Shown: positions 8,296-15,861 of the stretch, in pieces
Position numbering within the stretch: position 1 is the first letter of the stretch
Layout of the letters: each line of letters opens with the position of its first letter
Source: Neobacillus sp. PS3-40
GTDB taxonomy: Bacteria > Bacillota > Bacilli > Bacillales > Cytobacillaceae
DNA length: 64,000 nt
Direction: 5' to 3'
Assembly: GCF_030915485.1 (NCBI RefSeq)
Contig: NZ_CP133266.1
Location: 1,922,001-1,986,000 of the forward strand
Program-made: the position numbers and the translations under genes
Notes under the pieces: model-generated
Told to the model about the DNA's origin: nothing
Databases searched by the model: none
The model's input: the letters and a program-made list of their open reading frames with translations, nothing else

Positions 8296-10179
8296 TTGGT
8301 GAATCTCCTTAAGAAAAACTATTTTTTTATTCTATTAATCAGTTTAATGACATTGCTTTGGACGTTAAAAAACATATTCTTTGTCCACGAAACTGAACTT
8401 GCTCCAAATAGGTTACTCATCTTTTGTTCCTCATTAGGTTTTAGTATTTTAGTAGCTAGTTTTCTGCTTTTTCGTTTCAAATGGATCGGCTATAGTCTAG
8501 CCGTTATTTTATATACATCCACGTCCTTTCTTTTCTATGCAGACATTGTCTATAACCGCTACTATCATGCGATCCTACGGATTGAACTGCTCTCCCAAGC
8601 AAAGCAACTGCACAAAATTAAGGATTCCATCTATTCACTTATCTATCATTCAGATATATGGTACTTGATGGATATCCCTATTATTATTCTTTTGATGTTT
8701 TTCTTTTTAAAAAAATGGCCTATTAAAAATGGAAAAATTGCCGGCGTCTCGTTATTTTCAGTTGGGGCCGGGATTATATTTGCTATTTCCTATTTTTCCC
8801 TACAGTTTACGTATTCAGATCAATATAAAGTTTCACTTACTGGCGTAATACCTGCACATGTATATGACCTTTCATGGAATATTTATAAACGAACATATAT
8901 CAAACAGACATTTTTACAGGAGAATAACCTAGCCTCCATTCGCAAGGAGTTTACAGAAAAGCAGGAGATTCAAAAATCATCCCCCTACTTTGGAAAATTT
9001 AAAGGGAAAAATATCATTATGGTTCAGACCGAGGCGTTGAATGCCTTTCCAATTAATCTGAAAGTGGATGGGCAGGAAGTAACACCGAATTTAAATAAAC
9101 TAATCCAAACAAGTCACTACTATCCAAATACGTATTTACAAATTGGGCGGGGAAATACCTCTGATGCTGAATTTGTCGCAAATAATTCACTTTATCCGAT
9201 GGGGTATGTTGGGGCGTATAAAGGCTTCCCGAAGAATGACTATCTCTCCTTCGCCAACGTCTTAAATGATCTTGGTTATTCGACAAGTGCCACGCACGGA
9301 AATTCACCAGAGTTTTGGAACCGCTTAGAAGCATACAAGAAACAGGGATATAGTAAATTTTATTCTAAAGGCGATCCAGAAATTGTAGCGGATGAAATCA
9401 TTGGATTAGGGATTTCTGATCGGAGTATTTTTAGACAGATGGCGCAGATATACAAGAAAGAGAATAAGCCTTTCTTTAACTTTATCATTTCACTTAGTAG
9501 TCACAGACCCTTTGTCCTTCCTGAAAAATATCAGCTCCTGCCGCTTCCTGAAAAAATGAAGAATACTTCAACCGGAAATTATTTGGAAAGCATTCACTAT
9601 TTTGATGATTCGCTGGGGTATTTTATCGATCAATTAAAAGCAGAAGGAATTTGGGACGATACTATTCTTGTTGTTTATGGCGACCATTATGGCCCGCTTC
9701 CAATTGATGAAAAACAAATTAAAGATTTTCTAAATGTAGATTTTAATGAGAAAACTAGATTTAATATTCCATTAGTGATCCATCATCCTGGTGAGGAAAA
9801 AGGAGTTTTAAACGAAGGGGTAGGCAGTCAAATGGATATTTATCCTACCTTAACAGCTTTGTTAGGAATCAAAGAGCCGCTCGTTCAGCTCGGAACTTCC
9901 CTTGATGCCGATTATCATCAAATCGTTGGGTTTGCTTTTGAAACGACAAGATATTCATTCTATTCAGATGACTATGATTATATCGCCGCCCATCAAGGCG
10001 TTTTTGAATTAGGAACCTGCATCGACAATCATACGAAAAAGCCAACAGATGTCCAAAAATGCAAAAAAGGCTATGATTCCATTTTCAATGACATGCAAAC
10101 CTCCACCTTTTTACTTGAAAATAATTGGATTGGAAAAATCTTTGAAAATGGGCCTGTTTTGGCGAATGGGAGGAATTAG
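8296..10179 (+). CDS. LtaS-type membrane sulfatase (lipoteichoic acid synthase-like)
   Basis: About 627 residues. A GTG lies at 8284, but GAGGTG there looks like the ribosome site for the TTG at 8296 (or GTG at 8299), so I chose 8296. Residues ~10-185 hold five membrane segments. The extracellular sulfatase-fold domain follows: MVQTEALNAF gives the first metal site, GRGNTSDAEF contains the catalytic Thr of LtaS enzymes, and HGNSPEFWNR, SLSSHRPFV and VVYGDHYGP give further metal or substrate positions. LtaS enzymes move glycerol-phosphate from phosphatidylglycerol to lipoteichoic acid. Paralogues can act as primases or serve in sporulation, so its precise role is open. A terminator follows; it appears to be a single-gene unit. 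Confidence 0.9.
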   Translation: MVNLLKKNYFFILLISLMTLLWTLKNIFFVHETELAPNRLLIFCSSLGFSILVASFLLFRFKWIGYSLAVILYTSTSFLFYADIVYNRYYHAILRIELLSQAKQLHKIKDSIYSLIYHSDIWYLMDIPIIILLMFFFLKKWPIKNGKIAGVSLFSVGAGIIFAISYFSLQFTYSDQYKVSLTGVIPAHVYDLSWNIYKRTYIKQTFLQENNLASIRKEFTEKQEIQKSSPYFGKFKGKNIIMVQTEALNAFPINLKVDGQEVTPNLNKLIQTSHYYPNTYLQIGRGNTSDAEFVANNSLYPMGYVGAYKGFPKNDYLSFANVLNDLGYSTSATHGNSPEFWNRLEAYKKQGYSKFYSKGDPEIVADEIIGLGISDRSIFRQMAQIYKKENKPFFNFIISLSSHRPFVLPEKYQLLPLPEKMKNTSTGNYLESIHYFDDSLGYFIDQLKAEGIWDDTILVVYGDHYGPLPIDEKQIKDFLNVDFNEKTRFNIPLVIHHPGEEKGVLNEGVGSQMDIYPTLTALLGIKEPLVQLGTSLDADYHQIVGFAFETTRYSFYSDDYDYIAAHQGVFELGTCIDNHTKKPTDVQKCKKGYDSIFNDMQTSTFLLENNWIGKIFENGPVLANGRN

Positions 10180-10280
10180 TTTTTGGCGATTTTGCGCTAG
10201 ATAACGGGTTCCGTTACCTAATAAGAAATTGCTATCTACAAACTACAAATCCCAGTGTTTTTTATAGTTGAAGATCTAAA

Positions 10281-10312
10281 GAGCCCAGTCAGTATAACTG
10301 GGCTTTTTCCCA
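10281..10312 (+). terminator. Terminator of the LtaS-like gene
   Basis: GCCCAGT-cagtata-ACTGGGC followed by TTTTT is a clear rho-independent hairpin about 100 bases after the stop codon. Confidence 0.8.
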
Positions 10313-10429
10313 TTCCCATTAAAAGTAAGTGCCTAATTTAACTTATTACCTCCATTTTTCAGCCGCTAGGTTGCTAATTCGTCAAAATCACACTCTAAAA
10401 AAGCTTAACTATATGCATAGTTTGCCTTT

Positions 10430-10502
10430 ATTTGCGTATCGAGCAGGTTTATTTGCGAAAAAACAAGTTTCTTTTGCGAAAACGCCTATTTCATTTGCGA
10501 AA
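10430..10502. repeat. TTTGCGAAA tandem repeats
   Basis: Within the gene-free stretch 10180-10653, the motif TTTGCG(A/T)A occurs four times (near 10431, 10452, 10474 and 10494) at about 20-base spacing. It resembles the CAGCGAAAA repeats near 3250-3405. The function is unknown. Confidence 0.6.
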
Positions 10503-10608
10503 CAACTATTCATGGGGTTTTAAACCTATTTAATTTATTTATAAAATTTTGTAACTAAAATAATGTTGTTCTTTATCAAATTAAAACCCTAGTAAAATAG
10601 CAATATAT

Positions 10609-10647
10609 AAAAGGCAGCATTCCTAAAATTAGGATTGCTGCCTTTTT
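10609..10647 (-). terminator. Terminator of the cyclic nucleotidase gene
   Basis: On the minus strand, AAGGCAGCAATCCTAATTTTAGGAATGCTGCCTTTT makes a long stem ending in T residues, just after the stop codon at 10654. Confidence 0.85.
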
Positions 10648-10653
10648 GAATGA

Positions 10654-12996
10654 TTATTCGTTAGCTTGAGCTAGTTTATCTTTTGAAGGGGTTTCATACT
10701 GTACATGACCCTTTAAATTTGTAATAAAGTGATCAGCACCTACTCCATATTGGCCACCATGGTTGCCAGTATAGTTATAAACACGGAAAGACTCACCCGC
10801 TTTTAAGACACGTACGAATACAAGCTTGTTGCCTTCGAGTTTCCAAAGGTTAATATCAACTGTAATCGTTACTCGGCCGATTTGACCTTTTTTCAAATGT
10901 TTCCCTTTCCAAAATACAGGTTTTTTTGGTATCTCTAAAGCACTTGGATGGAAAGAGTATTGTTCCCATGTTACATCATTCACTACCTGTGGACCAATGT
11001 CTTTAATATTTTTTGAGTCTGATACGAATGGAATTGCATCTGGTGAGGATCTGAATACTAATTTTGCATCATCACTAACTGGCGCGATTCCCCAGTTATT
11101 ATCCGCTGTTGGATTTACTGTACCTTTTGACGTGATATAATCCATTAAAATTTGACGATTTTCAAATGGAGAGTCAACAACAATCGTTGCTTTTCCACCC
11201 TTCGTCCCAGGGAAGTTTCCTCCGCCACTTGCACGGTAGTTATTTGTTGCAACAATAAATTTCTGAGTTGGATTTATTGGTGTACCATCCATATTGGTAA
11301 AATTGATAATCCGGTGTGAATCAGCATTTGCAACATCACCAGAAGTATAGTTATATCTCGCTGGCTTTGTCACATCAATTTGATATCTTACACCATCAAT
11401 TACATCAAAATTGTACGGTTGGAACCCGTAATCTATTAATTCTTGAGGGTCTGTAATGTTTGGATCAATTTGCTTAAATTGAGAAGCAGACATTTCTAAC
11501 CATTCTTTTACCTCTGAACCTGTTAGCTCAACAGCTTTAAGGGTATTGTTATACAAATATAGGTCATTTGCGCTCTTAATAGAAAGATTGCCTTTTGTGA
11601 TATTTGTATAATCACTCGTTCCTTGTCGGCCTGCTTTGAATGGTGCTCCAGCTGAAATGATTGGTATATTTTTAAGGTCTGGGCGATTTGCTTTAATCCA
11701 TTTCTCAACGTAATCTAATTGTGCATTGTTTACAATCTGAATCGTCGGGTCGTCCATCACACGTGAAAAGTAACTGTACATCGGTGAAGTTGTCACACCA
11801 ATTTTTCCACGAACATAGGCAAGTGTACCCTCATGAGCATCTTTTACGGCAGTAACAATTGCCTGATCCGGACCATCAACAGTCGATACCTTCGTTTTAT
11901 CAGGAAGAGTTTTAGTAAGTGGTCTAAGAGTAGCTTTAGAACTTGCTACAGCCCATTTACCATTAACCTTTTGCAATTCAAGGTCCATTACACCTAAGTT
12001 ATTCCCCCAAAATCCAGCTTCCATAGCTGGAACATTGTTGATATGGCCATCAACATTATCTATTCCTGTTTTATCAGAAAAAGATCCATCACCAGGGAAG
12101 TTTAAGTGAGCATGTCCAAAAAGAAGTGCATCAACACCTGCCACTTTACTTAACGAGTACACAGCATTTTCTGCATCCTCTTGTCCTGCCGCTGCAATAT
12201 CACAACCAGAGTGTGCTATTGCTACAATAATGTCAGCTCCAGCCGCCTTCATTTCAGGGATAAATTTATTGGCAGTTTTAACAATATCTTTTGTAATCAC
12301 TTTTCCAGATAAATTGTCTTTATCCCACTGCATAATTTGCGGTGGTGCAAACCCAATAACCCCAATCTTTATGGTTTGTTCGTTTCCATTCTGGTCTTTT
12401 ACTACTTTATTAAGGATTTCGTATGGTTTGAAATAATTTTTGTCATTCGAAGGGTTGTTGTCGTGATCATCTTTGTAAATGTTTGCATTAACGATTTTGT
12501 AAGGGGCCTCTTGGAGTGCGTTCGTTAAATAGTCTAAGCCATAATTGAATTCGTGGTTTCCTACAATACCAGCATCATATTTTAATAGGCCCATCGCTTT
12601 AAACATGGGATGTACTTCTTTAGGTCCTAATTTCTTAACCTTTGCCACGTAGTCGGCCATCGGGTTCCCTTGTAATAAGTCCCCCGCATCAAATAACATA
12701 GAGTTTTGTTCAAATGTTGGACTGCTTGAATCATTTGAGTTGATTTTATCCGCCCTTGCTTGCTTGATCAGTTGAGCTGTTCTATCAAGCCCGTAGTCAA
12801 TGGTTGGGGCATCCTTGTAATAATCATAATCCATAACGTTGTCATGTAAATCGGTGGTTTCTAAAATACGAAGCTTAACAGTACTAGAATTTACAACATC
12901 TGCATAAGTAACAATAGGAGCTGCTTGAGGAACAATCAACCCGCATGCAAGTGCAAAACCTGCAAACGCTTTCACTTTATTCATCTTTTTTACCAA
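10654..12996 (-). CDS. Secreted 2',3'-cyclic-nucleotide 2'-phosphodiesterase/3'-nucleotidase with C-terminal surface module
   Basis: About 780 residues. I chose the TTG at 12996, eight bases after AAAGGA; the upstream ATG at 13014 overlaps that ribosome site. A signal peptide ends near VTYADV. Residues ~40-370 are a metallophosphatase domain with metal-binding motifs ILETTDLHDN, GNHEFNYG, IAHSGCD and FGHAHLN. Residues ~400-650 are a 5'-nucleotidase C-terminal domain (NNYRASGGGNFPG, SAGAPF). Family members break down 2',3'-cyclic nucleotides and 3'-nucleotides outside the cell to release nucleosides and phosphate. Residues ~695-780 are the shared surface module (GQIGRVTITVDINLWK, RVLKAGESFRVY, GGQYGVG, HVQYETPS). 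No sortase or SLH signal is present, so the module may be the anchor. Confidence 0.92.
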   Translation of the reverse strand: MVKKMNKVKAFAGFALACGLIVPQAAPIVTYADVVNSSTVKLRILETTDLHDNVMDYDYYKDAPTIDYGLDRTAQLIKQARADKINSNDSSSPTFEQNSMLFDAGDLLQGNPMADYVAKVKKLGPKEVHPMFKAMGLLKYDAGIVGNHEFNYGLDYLTNALQEAPYKIVNANIYKDDHDNNPSNDKNYFKPYEILNKVVKDQNGNEQTIKIGVIGFAPPQIMQWDKDNLSGKVITKDIVKTANKFIPEMKAAGADIIVAIAHSGCDIAAAGQEDAENAVYSLSKVAGVDALLFGHAHLNFPGDGSFSDKTGIDNVDGHINNVPAMEAGFWGNNLGVMDLELQKVNGKWAVASSKATLRPLTKTLPDKTKVSTVDGPDQAIVTAVKDAHEGTLAYVRGKIGVTTSPMYSYFSRVMDDPTIQIVNNAQLDYVEKWIKANRPDLKNIPIISAGAPFKAGRQGTSDYTNITKGNLSIKSANDLYLYNNTLKAVELTGSEVKEWLEMSASQFKQIDPNITDPQELIDYGFQPYNFDVIDGVRYQIDVTKPARYNYTSGDVANADSHRIINFTNMDGTPINPTQKFIVATNNYRASGGGNFPGTKGGKATIVVDSPFENRQILMDYITSKGTVNPTADNNWGIAPVSDDAKLVFRSSPDAIPFVSDSKNIKDIGPQVVNDVTWEQYSFHPSALEIPKKPVFWKGKHLKKGQIGRVTITVDINLWKLEGNKLVFVRVLKAGESFRVYNYTGNHGGQYGVGADHFITNLKGHVQYETPSKDKLAQANE

Positions 12997-13280
12997 AAAA
13001 ATCCGTCCTTTCATAGTGGAATTTTTTTAAAAATAGGAAACAAATCAATAATACCATACAATCTTTTCCAAGGAAAATTTTAAGAGGTGACAGGCACCCT
13101 CCATAAAATGTAATCTAGTAAATTATAATTTTTGTCGAATTGTGACCATTTAATTCTAAACTTGAAATATATGGAACACTTGTAGACTATTGTCCTAATT
13201 TATTATAGGCAAGTAATTTGAAATTTGGTATTCTATATTATAGTATTCAAACTTTGTCAATATCGGAGGCTTATTTTTAC

Positions 13281-14213
13281 ATGAGGGCTGAAATGAGAAA
13301 GAAAAAACGAATCTTGTTACGAGTAATAGGAATTTCACTTTTACTTGTACTAATTGGCGCTGGAGTATATGGCTTCTCCGTTTATAAATCGTTAACTAAA
13401 GCAGTCGATACAATGCACCAACCTATTGATCGACAAAAGTCCGAAAAAAGGCCTGAACAAGTGACGTTGACGAGAAAACAGCCCTTCTCTATTTTAATGC
13501 TTGGAGTCGATGAGCGAAAAGGAGACAGTGGTCGGTCAGATACAATGATTGTTCTGACTGTTAATCCAAACCTAAACACTGTAAAAATGCTAAGTATTCC
13601 TAGGGATACTCGCACTGATATTATTGGAAAAGGCAAAGAAGATAAAATAAATCATGCCTATGCCTTCGGTGGTGTCGACATGTCTGTAAAAACAGTTGAA
13701 AATTTCCTTAATATTCCAATTGACTATTATATGAAAATTAATATGGAAGGATTTAGGGATATCGTAGATGCTGTTGGTGGAGTGAACGTAACGAATGATA
13801 TTAATTTTAATTATGATGGGAACCATTTCCCCAAAGGACAACTAACCCTTAATGGCCAAGAGGCATTAGATTTTTCTAGAATGAGGCACGATGATCCTCG
13901 TGGAGATTTTGGCCGTCAATTGAGACAGCGTGAAATCATTCAAGCTGTCCTTGATAAAGGAGCGAGCTTTACTTCTCTTACGAAATATAACGCCATTTTT
14001 ACAGCACTTAGCAGTAATGTTAAAACCAATTTGCTTTTCGATGAAATGGTGGATATACAAAAAAACTATAAAGAAGCCAGTAAGAATATTGAACAATTAG
14101 CGATTGAAGGCAAAGGAACAATGATGGATGGAATCTACTATTTAATTATCTCTGATGAGGAGAAGGCAAAGGTTCAGAATGAATTGAGGACACATTTGGA
14201 ATTAGCTAAATAA
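13281..14213 (+). CDS. LytR-CpsA-Psr (LCP) family cell-wall glycopolymer ligase
   Basis: About 310 residues. The ATG at 13281 follows GGAGG; an alternative ATG at 13293 follows GAGGG. An N-terminal positively charged stretch and one membrane helix (about residues 10-35) anchor it, with the catalytic domain outside. LCP signatures are clear: ILMLGVDER, RSDTMIVLTVNP, SIPRDTRTDI, INHAYAFGG, DAVGGVNV, LDFSRMRHDDPRGDFGRQLRQ. The Arg and Asp residues in these motifs bind the polyprenyl pyrophosphate. LCP enzymes transfer teichoic acids or other secondary polymers from undecaprenyl carriers to peptidoglycan. Such polymers are the usual anchor for SbsC-type S-layers, which fits the neighbourhood. Confidence 0.93.
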   Translation: MRAEMRKKKRILLRVIGISLLLVLIGAGVYGFSVYKSLTKAVDTMHQPIDRQKSEKRPEQVTLTRKQPFSILMLGVDERKGDSGRSDTMIVLTVNPNLNTVKMLSIPRDTRTDIIGKGKEDKINHAYAFGGVDMSVKTVENFLNIPIDYYMKINMEGFRDIVDAVGGVNVTNDINFNYDGNHFPKGQLTLNGQEALDFSRMRHDDPRGDFGRQLRQREIIQAVLDKGASFTSLTKYNAIFTALSSNVKTNLLFDEMVDIQKNYKEASKNIEQLAIEGKGTMMDGIYYLIISDEEKAKVQNELRTHLELAK

Positions 14214-14228
14214 CGTGTAAGTATGAAT

Positions 14229-14266
14229 ATAACCGTTCTTCCTATTGTAGGAGGAGCGGTTATTTG
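14229..14266 (+). terminator. Terminator of the LCP gene
   Basis: AACCGTTCTTCC-tattgt-AGGAGGAGCGGTT followed by ATTT is a hairpin 15 bases after the stop codon. Confidence 0.7.
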
Positions 14267-14404
14267 ATGCTCTTTTCAGTAGAAATAGGTTGTTTGTAGA
14301 GCTGACAATTGGTTTACTTATGGAGTGCCAAACTGCAAATAACTTGTGAAGTCGTATGTTTTCCACACCATTCTATTCACGGGAAAATTCACATAAGATT
14401 TTGG

Positions 14405-14880
14405 CCTTCCTAGACTTGATGAAGGACTTTTTCTTGTAGCTCGACCGAGTTTGGGCCTTCATTGCCTTGATGAAGGACCTTTTTCTTGTTGCTCAACCGA
14501 TTTTGGACCTTCATAGCCTTGATGAAGGCCTTTTTCTTGTTGTTCAACCAAGTTTGGGCCTTCATAGCCTTGATGAAGGACCTTTTTCTTGTTGCTCAAC
14601 CAATTTTGGGTCTTCATAGCCTTGATGAAGGACCTTTTTCTTGTTGCTCAACCAAGTTTGGGCCTTCATCGCCTTGATGAAGGACCTTTTTCTTGTTGCT
14701 CAACAGAGTTTGGGCCTTCATTGCCTTGATGAAGGACCTTTTCTTGTTGCTCAACAGAGTTTGGGCCTTCATTGCCTTGATGAAGGACCTTTTTCTTGTT
14801 GCTCAACAGAGTTTGGGCCTTCATTGCCTTGATGAAGGACCTTTTTCTTGTTGCTCAACAGAGTTTGGGCCTTCACCCCT
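14405..14880 (+). repeat. Array of nine 51-52-bp direct repeats, each a terminator-like hairpin
   Basis: The unit, counted from GATGAAGGAC, starts at about 14418, 14469, 14521, 14572, 14624, 14676, 14728, 14779 and 14831. Each unit contains CCTTCAT-tgccttg-ATGAAGG followed by ACC and a T5 run, the form of a small rho-independent terminator, then TTGTTGCTCAAC and a T3G3 linker. The last four units are nearly identical and the first ones more divergent. The unit length is not a multiple of three, and the short open frames across it have no ribosome sites, so I regard it as non-coding. Confidence 0.9.
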
Positions 14881-15283
14881 TAAAGCAACTGGAAATTAGA
14901 TTGAAAAAGAGTATTAAAGTTGTAGTAATATTTTCCTCGTATCCATTCACATGATAAAGCACAACAAATTCTTACCCTCTAAAATTTTTATTAACCTGGT
15001 GAGTTACCTTGTTTAGAAATAAACTCCATTAAAAGTAAACCCGTTACAATTTTCCCCCATTTTTTTAATCCAAATCTTAATCGAACCCCATTATACTAAG
15101 GTATTTCTTCTATTAGATCAAACGTTTGACCAACTACTACTTTTGACATATTCTTATAAACTTTTACATAAACCGACAACAAAGTAACTATACCCCACAC
15201 TGAGTATCTCAAAAAACAAGAATAAAATAGGATAACAAAAAATAAGATAATAGTAATGAAGAAAAAAGGTGGGGTACTGATAA
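14881..15283. other. AT-rich non-coding region upstream of 15284
   Basis: No gene is supportable. It contains the palindrome core TCAAACGTTTGA at 15118-15129, also present in a longer perfect palindrome at 18555-18578, about 155 bases before the next start codon. Confidence 0.5.
15118..15129. promoter_or_regulatory. Palindromic TCAAACGTTTGA site (possible operator)
   Basis: A 12-base perfect palindrome with the central ACGT common in LacI- and TetR-type operators. The same core recurs at 18555-18578. No regulator can be named from sequence; it does not match the CcpA site at its outer positions. Confidence 0.35.
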
Positions 15284-15787
15284 ATGAAAAGGCTATTTAG
15301 TGCTTTTTTCGTAATGATCCTATTATTCTCTTTTTTAACGACAGCAAGTGCATCGACTCCAGAGCCAAGTCGAACCCAAGTACATGTCCTACTAAATAAC
15401 GCAAGTGCAACTCAAGGTAAACTCTGTTGTTGGAATCCTTATTCTAAAACAGCTGTTTCCAAGGCATTAAACAAGTATTTTACCAATGGATTCATTGATA
15501 CATTTTTTTCTGAAAGAATGGAGTTTTATGGCATAGGGAAAAGTGGGCTCTTGTATAATACGATTCTACCAACTGATAATATGTTTATGTTCCTTACAGA
15601 TTTTAGTTGGAGTAGCGATACAAAAGTAAGCTATTTGAGGGCTGGTAAATATAAATACATTAGGATTTCTGAATTTGTTTATAATGAAATGGATGGGAAC
15701 AACACGTATACCGTTACACTAATAAAAGCTATTGATTCGGCCCAACCGTATAAGATTCTTTCCATTGATAGAGCATACGAGGAATAA
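15284..15787 (+). CDS. Secreted hypothetical protein, 167 residues
   Basis: The start has a GGTGGGG ribosome site and a clear signal peptide (MKRLFSAFFVMILLFSF, cleavage near ASAST). The mature part is ~143 residues and mixed alpha/beta, with a Cys pair in KLCCWNPYSK, an aromatic-rich middle (FTNGFIDTFF) and a beta-rich C-terminal half. The arrangement resembles small exported Bacillus proteins of unknown function (DUF3993-like), but I cannot assign the family with certainty. It is a single gene with an exceptionally long perfect terminator, convergent with the propeller gene. Confidence 0.75.
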   Translation: MKRLFSAFFVMILLFSFLTTASASTPEPSRTQVHVLLNNASATQGKLCCWNPYSKTAVSKALNKYFTNGFIDTFFSERMEFYGIGKSGLLYNTILPTDNMFMFLTDFSWSSDTKVSYLRAGKYKYIRISEFVYNEMDGNNTYTVTLIKAIDSAQPYKILSIDRAYEE

Positions 15788-15789
15788 TA

Positions 15790-15835
15790 CCAATAGAAAA
15801 ACGAACCTCTCTAATGAGGTTCGTTTTTCTATTGG
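15790..15835. terminator. Bidirectional terminator, 20-bp perfect stem
   Basis: A 46-base perfect inverted repeat (arm CCAATAGAAAAACGAACCTC, six-base loop) sits between two convergent genes and has T runs on both strands. It can stop both transcripts. Confidence 0.88.
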
Positions 15836-15848
15836 AAATTTACTGGAT

Positions 15849-15861
15849 GGTGCCTGGCACC
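15849..15861. repeat. Dispersed GGTGCCTGGCACC element
   Basis: A 13-base near-palindrome preceded by TTTACTGGAT. A variant with the same left flank (TTTTACTGGATGGTTCTTGGCAC) lies at 50815-50837, and GGTGACAGGCACC lies at 13086-13098. Short elements of this sort are scattered between genes in many Bacillaceae. Confidence 0.5.

Noticed and set aside
14405-14880. CRISPR array
   Set aside because: The repeats are contiguous with no unique spacers, and no cas genes are present.
14486-14899. Overlapping open frames of 63-68 codons across the repeat array
   Set aside because: They arise from the 52-bp repeats in different frames, have no ribosome sites, and the unit length is not a multiple of three.
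15118-15129. CcpA catabolite-response element
   Set aside because: The central AACGTT fits, but the required outer TG...CA is TC...GA at both sites.
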